A stretch of DNA of 64,000 nucleotides. Source: Nostoc sp. UHCC 0926. Its GTDB lineage: Bacteria; Cyanobacteriota; Cyanobacteriia; Cyanobacteriales; Nostocaceae. The notes below the pieces were generated by a model. That model was not told the origin of the DNA. It saw only the letters and a program-made list of their open reading frames with translations, and did not search any database. Positions 34,045 to 41,807 of this stretch are shown here, piece after piece. A program made the position numbers and the translations under genes. The stretch covers positions 2,666,001-2,730,000 of the forward strand of contig NZ_CP117768.1 of the NCBI RefSeq assembly GCF_028623165.1. The letters are read 5' to 3'. Numbering within the stretch: the stretch's first letter is position 1; the number at the start of each line of letters is the position of its first letter.

Positions 34045-34827
34045 ATGCAAAGATATTTGAAAGTATTAAGACTATTTTGGACTGCTGCGATCGCAGCAGA
34101 ATTAGAGTATCGGATTAACTTTTTCATAGCTACCCTCAGCAGCTTGGGAAATCTTGTCGGCAGCCTCTTTGGACTATTCTTGTTTTACCGCACTGGCTAC
34201 ACTTTTAGTGGTTGGTCATGGGAAGCAGCTTTAGTAGTTCTCGGAATTTTTACCTTACTACAAGGATTTTCTGCTACTTTTCTGGCGTCGAACTTGAATC
34301 GCATTGTCCGCCATGTCCAAGAAGGCACTTTGGACTTTATATTATTAAAACCTATCCGCAGTCAGTTTTGGCTTTCCACCCATACCCTTTCACCTTGGGG
34401 ACTCCCGGATCTAGTTTTTGGTAGTATCATTATTGGCTACGCAGGTAAACGTCTCGGTGTAGGAATAGACGACTATCTACTTGGTGTGCTGCCGTTATTG
34501 TTCAGCTTGGTGATTCTGTACAGCCTGTGGTTTATGCTGGGAGCGACGAGTATCTGGTTCGTAAAAGTATACAACGTTACCGAAGTATTGCGTGGTTTGT
34601 TGGAAGCTGGACGATATCCCATCGCCGCATATCCCACTGCTTACCGCTTTTTCTTCACCTTTGTGATGCCAGTAGCTTTTTTAACTACTGTACCAGCCCA
34701 AGCGCTGTTGGGTCGGAGTGAAATTAGCTGGTTGATAGGTGCGGCAATATTAGCAGTAGCATTGTTTTTAGTTTCGACTTGGTTTTGGCGGTTTGCGTTG
34801 CGGTTTTATACTAGTGCTTCGAGTTAG
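34045..34827 (+). CDS. ABC-2 type transporter permease
   Basis: A 260-residue protein with about six membrane segments, of the ABC-2 permease group (DUF990-like): AAIAAELEYRINFFIATLSSL at the first helix, HVQEGTLDFILLKPIRSQFWLS in the coupling region, and FFTFVMPVAFLTTVPAQALLG near the end. It exports an unknown substrate with a partner permease and an ATPase encoded elsewhere; none is adjacent here. The next gene is a P450 remnant. Confidence 0.85.
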   Translation: MQRYLKVLRLFWTAAIAAELEYRINFFIATLSSLGNLVGSLFGLFLFYRTGYTFSGWSWEAALVVLGIFTLLQGFSATFLASNLNRIVRHVQEGTLDFILLKPIRSQFWLSTHTLSPWGLPDLVFGSIIIGYAGKRLGVGIDDYLLGVLPLLFSLVILYSLWFMLGATSIWFVKVYNVTEVLRGLLEAGRYPIAAYPTAYRFFFTFVMPVAFLTTVPAQALLGRSEISWLIGAAILAVALFLVSTWFWRFALRFYTSASS

Positions 34828-34883
34828 AGCGTAGACAAAGCAGCGCCTTGCCCAGAGTTGTTGGAGCAACATAAAGTTAACAT

Positions 34884-35054
34884 ATGAAAAGTAATCAAAT
34901 TCCTCCTGGAAGCTTTGGTATACCTATATTAGGTGAAACACTTTTTCTACGTAGTTATCATTGGGAGATATTAGCCAATCAAAATTTAGAGGTAGTTAGG
35001 GTTCCCACTAATCGCCCTAAAAATGGGTTGCGGGTTAGATTTCAACCTCAGTAA
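34884..35054 (+). pseudogene. Cytochrome P450 remnant with internal deletion
   Basis: A 56-codon frame joins two P450-like ends. Residues 1-22 (NQIPPGSFGIPILGETLFL) match the Pro-rich N-terminal hinge of CYP120-type P450s. Residues 25-53 (YHWEILANQNLEVVRVPTNRPKNGLRVRF) match the C-terminal strands of the same group. The heme-binding loop and everything between, normally near 380 residues, is missing. The frame is intact, so a deletion in frame is likely. It begins 57 bases after the ABC permease gene and cannot make a P450. Confidence 0.7.
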
Positions 35055-35062
35055 AATGTTTT

Positions 35063-35908
35063 ATGGCATCTCAAATAGACATACATTTACCTAATGGAGT
35101 TTTACAAGGCTTACAAAATGTAAGAGATTTTGTAGGTGAAAATGTTAACTCTCTAAATAACTCAGCACAACAAGTTGGGGAGTCTTTGAAGGCAACAGCC
35201 ACTACAACAACTGATAGAGCAATTAATACAGTTACGACAAGCTTAGAACAAAGTTGGCAAACTGCTGATAAATTTAAGAGTACAACATCGGGAGCAGTTA
35301 AAGATGCGTTGGCATCTTCTGCAAGTGATTGGCTGACACAACACCCGATATTTTTTAGGTTAGTTCAAATACTAGGTTGGGCGACTAATCACCCAATTAT
35401 TAGTATAGTGATTTTGTTGTTTGCACTTGCTCTAGTTTGGAGCATCATCAAAGCAATTGTCCGCTTAATTGAAACAGCTAGTTGGTCAATACTCAAAGTA
35501 CCGATAAAATTAATTCAGGCTTTTATTAAAGTTAGTTTTCTATCCTTAGTTAAAGTTGGCAGCTTTGGTGTTCAACGAATCACAGCTACTAAAACAACTG
35601 ATAATCTGACTGACAATTCTGGTGATGTGGAAAAGCTAACACTAAACCTAACCCCCCAACCCCCTTCCCTACAAGGGAAGGGGGAGAATTCAAAGTCTCT
35701 CTTGTTGCAGGAGAGAGGTTTTCCAGAACTCGTGAAAAGTCAGAATAAACAACAACGATTGGGAGAAATTTCTAATCGCTTGGAAGCAATTCAAAAGGAA
35801 CAAAATGAGCTTTTACAAGAAGCAGCAGATTTGATTGCTTCTGACACAATTGAGATAGAAATATCAGAAATTAAACCGCTAAAAAGCGTTGAATCACATC
35901 TTGGCTGA
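35063..35908 (+). CDS. Cyanobacterial membrane protein with repeat-derived insertion
   Basis: A 281-residue protein. An N-terminal amphipathic helical region (VGENVNSLNNSAQQVGESLK...) precedes one strong membrane segment (about 114-137, ISIVILLFALALVWSII), a second hydrophobic part, and a C-terminal coiled coil (EISNRLEAIQKEQNELLQEAADL). Residues 195-225 (NLTPQPPSLQGKGENSK...) are translated from a dispersed repeat (35640-35735) that has entered in frame. The last 13 codons overlap the 3' end of the urtE pseudogene on the other strand. Function unknown. Confidence 0.75.
   Translation: MASQIDIHLPNGVLQGLQNVRDFVGENVNSLNNSAQQVGESLKATATTTTDRAINTVTTSLEQSWQTADKFKSTTSGAVKDALASSASDWLTQHPIFFRLVQILGWATNHPIISIVILLFALALVWSIIKAIVRLIETASWSILKVPIKLIQAFIKVSFLSLVKVGSFGVQRITATKTTDNLTDNSGDVEKLTLNLTPQPPSLQGKGENSKSLLLQERGFPELVKSQNKQQRLGEISNRLEAIQKEQNELLQEAADLIASDTIEIEISEIKPLKSVESHLG
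35640..35735. repeat. Dispersed CCCTTCCC/GGGAAGGG repeat inside a coding region
   Basis: CTAACCCCCCAACCCCCTTCCC, ACAAGGGAAGGGGGAGAATTC and CTCTCTTGTTGCAGGAGAGAGG resemble the repeat inside the MITE at 9945-10020. Here the reading frame stays open across it. Confidence 0.6.
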
Positions 35909-36686
35909 GTTCAGTGGTGGAACCGGAGGCGACAATACCACCTTTTTGCATAGCGTAATAGTAATCAGCCTGACGGACAAAGTGCAAATGTTGCTCTACC
36001 AATAAAACTGAAATATCGGTGGTTTCGACGATGCGACGGACTGCGGCTTCAATTTCTAGGATGATTGAAGGTTGAATACATTGAGTGGGTTCATCTAATA
36101 CCAATTCTCCCTAAACTTGCACTTAATGATTATTCCTTCTTCCTTGGCGTATTTGGCGTACTTGGTGAACCAGCGCTCTCCGGCGGGTTTCCCGCCGTAG
36201 GCGACTGGTGTTAGCGCAGCGTTAGCGAGTCTTCTCCCAAAGGGAGACGCTTTAGCGCAACGAGCGTCACCCGAAGGGCGGTTCGTTTAATAAAAATTAA
36301 GTGCATCTTCATCGCGAATTGGTATAAGACGAGTAATTGAGGTTCCCCCATTAAAGCACGGGCGATCGCTAATTGTTGCTGCTGTCCTCCACTCAAATCA
36401 CCACCCATCCGCGAAAGCATGGTTTTTAACACCGGGAATAAGCTAAAAACTTCCTCTGGAATTTCTGCTTTTTTACTGGTTTGCGTCTAGCTTCCAACCC
36501 CAACAGCAGATTTTCTTTGACAGTTAACCGCGGGATAATTTCTCGTGCTTGGGGGACATAACCAATTCCCAACTTTGCCCTTTGGTCAGGAGATTTCGAG
36601 TTGATTAATTCTCTAGCTAAGTTAATTGTACCGCTGCGGGGTTTGAGTAAACCCATAATTGTTTTGAGTAATGTAGATTTACCTAT
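35871..36686 (-). pseudogene. urtE: Urea ABC transporter ATPase UrtE, broken
   Basis: Remains of UrtE, one of the two ATPases of the urea importer. Readable segments in order are GKSTLLKTIMGLLKPRSG, GIGYVPQAREIIPRLTVKENLLLGLEA, MLSRMGGDLSGGQQQQLAIARALMGEPQLLVL, and DEPTQCIQPSIILEIEAAVRRIVETT to RFLAV. Three lesions are visible: the first 35 or so codons, including half of the Walker A loop, are gone; a one-base loss in an A-run (near 36477) shifts the frame after LEARRKPVKK; and a 226-base element splits LLVL from DEPT. No other urt gene is nearby. Confidence 0.88.
36099..36324. mobile_element. 226-bp MITE inserted in urtE, with TAA target duplication
   Basis: TACCAATTC (36099-36107) is inverted as GAATTGGTA (36316-36324), with a further inverted pair TTGCACTTAAT/ATTAAGTGCA inside. 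TAA is duplicated on both sides (36096-36098 and 36325-36327), and removing the element plus one copy rejoins LLVL-DEPT of urtE in frame. The centre (36180-36285) is made of GC-rich dispersed repeat modules shared with 15395-15490. Confidence 0.88.
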
Positions 36687-36715
36687 TTACTAAAATTTGT
36701 TCAAAAAAACAGGTC

Positions 36716-36895
36716 TAGGAGTTTTGAAGCTAATTTTCGAGTTCAAAACTAAGTTTTCAAGTTTAAAACTAAGTTTTCGAGTTCAAAACTAAGTTTTCGA
36801 GTTTAAAACTAAGTTTTCGAGTTCAAAACTAAGTTTTCGAGTCAAAAATCTAATTTTTGACTTCAAAAACCTAATTTACAAGTTTAAAACCAAAG
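36716..36895. repeat. 20-bp tandem hairpin repeat array
   Basis: About eight units of AAGTTTTCGAGTTCAAAACT with C/T and A/G variants. Each unit contains the inverted pair AGTTTT/AAAACT around a seven-base spacer, so each can form its own small hairpin. Outer units are degenerate. Confidence 0.8.
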
Positions 36896-36966
36896 TTTGC
36901 TAGGTCAATTACCTCAAGTCTGAGATGCGAAGGATGGTTGGGTTAGGGTTTATCATTTTTGACAAC

Positions 36967-37060
36967 TTACAGCTATTTTCAGGTAAATAGACTACGCAGT
37001 AGGGGCGCAAGGCCTTGCGCCCCTACGACAGATGTGGTTCAAATACATGGTTAATTGCTG
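36967..37060 (-). mobile_element. 97-bp palindromic element, inverted copy 2
   Basis: Starts with TTACAGCTATTTTCAGGTAA and contains the exact 28-base palindrome at 36999-37026, then GACAGATGTGGTTCAAATAC. The far end (TTAATTGCTG) is degenerate compared with the copies at 48.6 kb. Confidence 0.7.
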
Positions 37061-37136
37061 ATTGGGCGCTAACAGTAAATATATAAACTTCAAACCACAC
37101 CCCGCCCATATTAAGCTTAATATTATGAAATTATTG

Positions 37137-38282
37137 TTAGCGGTGAAGAGATAGCTGGGTAATAATTTCATCTTCCTTGCCAAAAGCAAAATTAGCAAAG
37201 CGCTTTGCCAAAGGTGGTATAATCACCAAAGGATTGCTAAACCCAGAGAATAAATGAACGCTTTCAAATCCTGGGATAGTACCAATTAAAGGCAAGCGAT
37301 CGCTACTAAATGCCACCAAGCAATGATGCCAAGTTCCTGATAAATTCTCCAAAACTGGCAAAACTTCACCGACACTTTTTCGCAGCCACTTTTCACTAGC
37401 CTCTGAGTTTACCTTGGCATGAGGATCTGTGAGAACGCGGCTAATTTGACCGATGCGGAAGCTACCATCTTGCATCTGAATCGCACTTGCATCTAAAATT
37501 GGCGATACTGGCTCATTACCGGGTTGATTCCACAATTCCTCAACTTGAGTAGATTCAGCTTCTAGTTGAAACCGTTGCAGATTCGCTGGCATAACTAAGG
37601 TGCGTAACTGCACATCAACAGGTGAGGTTTCAATTATTTCTGCGTGGGTAAAATACAGTTTGATGGGAATACCAGCAGATTTTAGCAGCTGGCGGCTGAG
37701 TCCACCCGCACAAATGACAACCTTAGCACTGTGGAAAGTTGCAGTAGTTGTTTTTACACCATATTGCAGTACTTGCAAGACTTGCGTAATCTGCATTTCA
37801 CCCCCAGCCCGCAGAAAGGCTTGGATGTAAGCTTGTACTGTTTTTTCTGGGTGAATATGACCGTGTTTAACAGTTAAAGCACCAGATATCGCCTCTCGAT
37901 TTAGCAGTGGTTCCAACTCACAAGCTTCTTGGACACTCAGTAAACGGGGTGGAATGGCAAAATGATTATATGATGCAGCAGTTGCTTCTGGGTCACTAGC
38001 GGCTGAAATAGTTAGTAATAAATCTAATTCCCGAAACTGGATATCAGCGTCTAACTCTTGAGATAAGATATGGTAACGCGCGATCGCTTCTTTGCACAAT
38101 TGCCGAGTTAATGTTGTAGTACCCGACCAATAAGCAAGCCCACCATAACTATAGCGAGTTGCATTCTGTGGTGTGCTGTATTGCTCCAACAAAAGTACAG
38201 AAAAGCCAGTTTTAGCTAGTTCGTAGGCGAGTGCAGCACCCGCAATTCCACCACCAACCACAATCCAATCGTAAGTTTTCAT
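37137..38282 (-). CDS. FAD-dependent oxidoreductase (DAO family)
   Basis: A 381-residue D-amino-acid-oxidase-like flavoprotein. WIVVGGGIAGAALAYELAKTGFSVLLLEQ is the FAD-binding dinucleotide fold (residues 6-34). VVICAGGLSRQLL and the C-terminal HLFSGFSNPLVIIPPLAKRFA (usually GHG.GF..G..) complete the family pattern, though the GH pair is replaced by SGFSN. Substrates of this family include glycine, sarcosine and D-amino acids; the one here is unknown. The next upstream gene, a broken 2OG oxygenase, ends exactly where this begins, so they formed one operon. Confidence 0.85.
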   Translation of the reverse strand: MKTYDWIVVGGGIAGAALAYELAKTGFSVLLLEQYSTPQNATRYSYGGLAYWSGTTTLTRQLCKEAIARYHILSQELDADIQFRELDLLLTISAASDPEATAASYNHFAIPPRLLSVQEACELEPLLNREAISGALTVKHGHIHPEKTVQAYIQAFLRAGGEMQITQVLQVLQYGVKTTTATFHSAKVVICAGGLSRQLLKSAGIPIKLYFTHAEIIETSPVDVQLRTLVMPANLQRFQLEAESTQVEELWNQPGNEPVSPILDASAIQMQDGSFRIGQISRVLTDPHAKVNSEASEKWLRKSVGEVLPVLENLSGTWHHCLVAFSSDRLPLIGTIPGFESVHLFSGFSNPLVIIPPLAKRFANFAFGKEDEIITQLSLHR

Positions 38283-39189
38283 CTAATATGTAGCTTGTAA
38301 ACGACTTAAAAGATATTCTCTTGCAAGGATAGGGGGATAAATAGGCGATTGTTCTTTCTGGCAACTTTCCAAACAAGCAATTTCTGTATGATCATTGGGA
38401 TGACAGAAAAAAGCAACAGAATAGCGGGACTGGTTCACTCTGTTATCACTGGGAATCATCACTCGATGCTTGGTTGAGCAAAACACATGATTTGTCCACC
38501 GTTGGATTAAATCACCAGTATTGACTATTACAGTATCAGGAATTGTCGGTGCAGCAATCCACTCTCCAGATGCTGTTTGTACTTCCAACCCCCCAACGTC
38601 ATCTTGGAAAAGTAAGGTAATACTGCCATAATCGGAATGCTCACCAGCACGCACCTGTCCGGGTTTGGGTGGTGTCTGCAATGGGGGATAGTGCAGCGAT
38701 GTCTACGACGGGCTACGCCTACGCAAGGTATGATTTTGTTGATTGTGTCTTATGATCAAAAAATCTTCTGGCAATTCCAACGCCAAAGCAAATGCTTGCA
38801 ATACCGTGTTTGCAAGTTCTGTGCAACTATCATAAAAGGCGACAATAGAAGCATCTATAATCTACAGCCGCTTGTTTGTTTACATTAAACGCCTCTTTCA
38901 AGTCGCCTGGTTTGTTGGGGTCAAGACGTTCTCTTTCAAGACCAACATAACCCGTGTTACTAAATTCATCACTCCAAGCTTGCTTTTGCTTAACTTCTAA
39001 GGGTAAATTGAAGAAATATTTACTGTGAGTGAATACTTGCCTGATTAGGTCTTTTGATATTCCTGAATTCTGTAAGTACATGAAGCCAATTTCATGGCCA
39101 GCTTGATAGATTTGTTTGATAACAGTTTGCCGAGTTATTGTGTCGCCATTGGTAAAGGCAGTTAAATCTATTACTGGAATTGTAACCAT
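38283..39189 (-). pseudogene. 2-oxoglutarate/Fe(II) oxygenase (isopenicillin N synthase-like), broken
   Basis: N-terminal part: IPVIDLTAFTNGD ... IGFMYLQNSGIS ... TGYVGLERERLDP ... DLKEAFNV. C-terminal part: RAGEHSDYGSITLLFQDDVGGLEVQ (metal His and Asp), TNHVFCSTKHRV (second His) and NQSRYSVAFF (2OG-binding Arg). A frameshift near 38845 and a 29-base dispersed repeat (38696-38724), which brings a stop codon, separate them; the linking residues (AFYDSCTELANTVLQAFAL) can still be read in another frame. The intact enzyme would hydroxylate or cyclise a small molecule, perhaps linked to the adjoining flavoprotein. Confidence 0.88.
38696..38724. repeat. 29-bp dispersed repeat inserted in the 2OG oxygenase gene
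   Basis: Identical over 29 bases to 9757-9785 (begins GCGATGTCTACGACGGGCTA). Partial copies occur near 15470 and 17559. Its inverse supplies an in-frame TAG in the oxygenase frame. Confidence 0.8.
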
Positions 39190-39259
39190 TTATATATAAT
39201 TAGAGATTTTCTGTTTTGTTAGCAGTAGTATACTCAATACTTAGGTACGCAACTTGACA

Positions 39260-39847
39260 ATGACTCTTGCTCCTTGGCGAAGCGCGATCGCTGATGCACT
39301 TGATCGCAACCGCAGCCTTGTTTATGCCCGTTACCTACAACTAGCAACGGTGCGGCCGAACGGTCGCCCCGCTAATCGTACCCTAGTCTTTCGCGGCTTT
39401 CTGGAAGATACAAACCAGCTAAAATTTATCATCGATAGCCGTAGCCCTAAAACCGACCAGATACAGCAACAACCTTGGGCAGAAGTTTGCTGGTACTTCC
39501 CCAATACACGAGAACAATTCCGTATTACTGGCTGTTTAACTCTGGTAGGAAATGATGATTCTCACCAGAATTTACAACCAGCCCGCATTTCCATTTGGCA
39601 AGAACTAAGTGATGCTGCACGTTTACAGTTTGCTTGGCCCCATCCTGGTAAACCCAGAGTTGAAACCCCAGAAGCTTTTGCACCACCAGCACCCGACCCC
39701 GCCGTGCAACCATTGCCTAATTTTTGCCTACTGCTACTCGACCCAGTGCAGGTAGACCACTTAGAATTGCAGGGCGAACCACAAAATAGAAAGTTTTATC
39801 GCCGCGATGAAAATCAAGAATGGTTTTGTGAAGAAATTAATCCTTAA
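39260..39847 (+). CDS. PPOX-type FMN-dependent flavoprotein (pyridoxamine oxidase-like)
   Basis: A protein of about 195 residues with the pyridoxamine 5'-phosphate oxidase split-barrel fold: MTLAPWRSAIADALDRNRS, YLQLATVRPNGRPANRTLVFRGF, DSRSPKTDQI, EVCWYFPNTREQFRITG, and the C-terminal VDHLELQGEPQNRKFYR. The closing W..E.INP and the pre-barrel Pro-rich loop fit the cyanobacterial PPOX group and not classical PdxH, which ends in RL.P. ATG 39260 is a better start than a TTG six bases upstream. Substrate unknown. Confidence 0.85.
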   Translation: MTLAPWRSAIADALDRNRSLVYARYLQLATVRPNGRPANRTLVFRGFLEDTNQLKFIIDSRSPKTDQIQQQPWAEVCWYFPNTREQFRITGCLTLVGNDDSHQNLQPARISIWQELSDAARLQFAWPHPGKPRVETPEAFAPPAPDPAVQPLPNFCLLLLDPVQVDHLELQGEPQNRKFYRRDENQEWFCEEINP

Positions 39848-39956
39848 TTTTTTGAAAGGGGAATGGGGAATGGGGAAAATACGGTTCGGTTAACCAATAC
39901 ATTCGCCAAAAAAAGGGCTTTATTCCTCACTCCTGACTCTTAACTCCTAACTTTCT

Positions 39957-40721
39957 TTAAATACCCGCACCATCTAGAAACTGCTGTATTGCCTTATCTC
40001 TAAGGTTACACACAAGAGCATCTTGTGAGAAATCAGCTTGGTTAGAAGCTACACAACCTGTCAAGACAAGAGTTTTTCCAGAAGAGTTGGAGCGCTGAAG
40101 AGTTTGTATTTGTTCTTCCAGCGCCTCAATCCGGTCTACTAAAGCACGAATTACTTCAGCTTCCGAATCTGGTAAGTTACTGTGTTCAAGAGGTGCAACC
40201 CGGACTCCAGAACGATATATAATCCGTCCAGGCACGCCCACTACAGTACAGTCAGAAGGGACATCCCTGAGAACAACAGACCCAGCGCCAATACGGACAT
40301 TGTTGCCAACTTGAATATTGCCCAGTACCTTCGCTCCAGCTCCAACTACGACATTTTCACCCACAGTGGGATGGCGCTTGCCACATTCTTTACCAGTACC
40401 TCCAAGAGTGACACCTTGATAAATTAGCGTATAGTCTCCCACGATCGCAGTTTCACCAATCACTACACCCATCCCGTGGTCAATAAACACACTTTGCCCA
40501 ATTGCTGCACCAGGATGGATTTCAATTCCAGTCAAAAACCGAGCCAAGTGAGAAATCAGGCGAGGAATAAAGGGAAGACCAACAGTATAAAGCCAGTGAG
40601 CCAGCCTATGGAATAGCAAGGCTTGCAAACCAGGGTAACAAAATAAAACTTCCAACCAGTTACGGGCAGCTGGGTCACGTTCAAAGATGATACGAAAGTC
40701 AGCACGTAGTATAGATAGCAC
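39957..40721 (-). CDS. cysE: Serine O-acetyltransferase
   Basis: Acetylates serine to O-acetylserine, the acceptor for sulfide in cysteine synthesis. An N-terminal helical part ([32 protein letters not shown] cut in two, [21 protein letters not shown]) leads to the left-handed hexapeptide helix: [29 protein letters not shown] (catalytic Asp-His), [17 protein letters not shown], and [15 protein letters not shown]-terminal extension of about 75 residues with a coiled coil ([18 protein letters not shown]) exceeds the usual length. Start is GTG 40721 with GAGGG upstream. The product links sulfur assimilation with serA. Confidence 0.95.
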   Translation of the reverse strand: MLSILRADFRIIFERDPAARNWLEVLFCYPGLQALLFHRLAHWLYTVGLPFIPRLISHLARFLTGIEIHPGAAIGQSVFIDHGMGVVIGETAIVGDYTLIYQGVTLGGTGKECGKRHPTVGENVVVGAGAKVLGNIQVGNNVRIGAGSVVLRDVPSDCTVVGVPGRIIYRSGVRVAPLEHSNLPDSEAEVIRALVDRIEALEEQIQTLQRSNSSGKTLVLTGCVASNQADFSQDALVCNLRDKAIQQFLDGAGI

Positions 40722-40850
40722 GAGATAGCACCCTCGGAAAGCACAACAAGCTACTCTCCCATATTATCCTCTCAGGTGTTAGACCTAAAAATTGGGAATG
40801 GAGGATTGGGCATGGGGCATTAATCCCGTCTCTACTCCAAACTCCTGTAC

Positions 40851-40909
40851 AGACGCGATTAATCGCGTCTCTCCCCCAAACTCCTGTACAGACGCGATTA
40901 ATCGCGTCT
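40851..40909. repeat. Two copies of a 20-bp perfect palindrome
   Basis: AGACGCGATTAATCGCGTCT occurs at 40851-40870 and 40890-40909, each preceded by CTCCTGTAC. The same palindrome occurs twice at 57579-57627. It is a dispersed repeat and could fold into a strong hairpin; it may act as a 3'-end signal for the gene at 40920. Confidence 0.8.
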
Positions 40910-40919
40910 CTCCCCATCA

Positions 40920-41408
40920 CTACTGCTCCACTGTCAGAGTATAGTCATGCTTGACCCCAGGATTAAATGTACCCACCCAAATCCGATATGTACCACTTTT
41001 CCATTTGCGATCGCTAACGCTAGCATCTTTACTTTTGCCAGTGTCATCACCGCAACGAATTGTCGTTTGATCTGGACCTTGGATCAGTAAAGTGGTGTCG
41101 TTGTTGTTGCTATCGACTTGTATTGTCAGCTGGGAAAAGTCCTTTTCCAAAACCATAATGTGATCTGGAGTGGGATCAGCAAAGCCAATACAGGCTTTTT
41201 GATCGCGATCGCGGTTACTTATAGCAGACAATGAGTAAGAACCACCTGTAAACCCCTGCACTCTTCCTTGTGCTGGGTCAAAGTTTGTTGATAAATTGAA
41301 AGTACCAAAATTTGCTGTCTCTGCTATTACAGGAGTAGCTGTGATGGCGGTAAGTATAGCCAACAGCCAGCCGCCGCGAAACTGAAGTCGGGGGCAACAG
41401 TATTTCAT
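40920..41408 (-). CDS. Secreted cyanobacterial protein with PPC-like beta domain
   Basis: A 162-residue protein with a signal peptide (about 1-29, ending TPVIAET). The mature part has GGSYSLSAISNRDRDQKACIGFADPTPDHIMVLEKD in blocks, TIQVDSNNNDTTLLIQGPDQTTIRCGDD and WKSGTYRIWVGTFNPGVKHDYTLTV. The last strands resemble bacterial pre-peptidase C-terminal (PPC) beta-sandwich domains that bind or shield partners. Two cysteines (about 72 and 118) may form a disulfide. Function unknown. Confidence 0.8.
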   Translation of the reverse strand: MKYCCPRLQFRGGWLLAILTAITATPVIAETANFGTFNLSTNFDPAQGRVQGFTGGSYSLSAISNRDRDQKACIGFADPTPDHIMVLEKDFSQLTIQVDSNNNDTTLLIQGPDQTTIRCGDDTGKSKDASVSDRKWKSGTYRIWVGTFNPGVKHDYTLTVEQ

Positions 41409-41807
41409 AGTAGCCCTCCAACAGGCTTTTAAATTAGTAGTGATATATACATATTCTAGGGAAAAAAATCGAGTGAAATTTCAGTTGGTTGTGCCACATT
41501 AAAATGTGCCACAATAGATGTTTTTGAAAGCACGTAGCTTAATTGCTAGGCTGTCTCTTGATATAAACAGCAGCTACAATTCCCCAAGTTCTGATTTGGA
41601 TATGATTACCTCTGTTAAACGCAGGGTTTTATCTCCTAAAGAAAACCCTCGACGAACGCTCTTAGTAATTGTTTGGTCATTTTAGAAAGTGAACGCTAGA
41701 TTAGCAGTAGCAAATAGCATATAAAGTTACGTAAATATAATGCGACAAGAAAGTGCAGAAGGTTAAAAATTGTTTTACCTTCTACACTTTGAGCTTCTGT
41801 GAAAATC
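41409..41807. other. Intergenic region
   Basis: No gene is recognised. TGTGCCACA is directly repeated at about 41490-41513, AGGGTTTT...AAAACCCT forms a hairpin at 41623-41650, and AGAAGGT...ACCTTCT at 41757-41784 can pair just after the DUF3352 stop codon and might end that transcript. The part near 41430-41480 is AT-rich and likely holds the promoter of the secreted protein gene. Confidence 0.4.

Larger units (their letters stand above)
36687..37136. other. Intergenic region with two repeat elements
   Basis: Holds the 20-bp tandem array (36716-36895) and an inverted copy of the 97-bp palindromic element (36967 to about 37060). No upstream remnant of urtE can be read, so the 5' end was probably deleted or replaced when these repeats expanded. 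Confidence 0.6.

Noticed and set aside
36716-36895. 20-bp array as a CRISPR
   Set aside because: Units are contiguous and lack spacers.
41588-41683. Short plus frame beginning MITSVKRRVLSPKEN
   Set aside because: 27 codons around a hairpin, no ribosome site, no known small protein.
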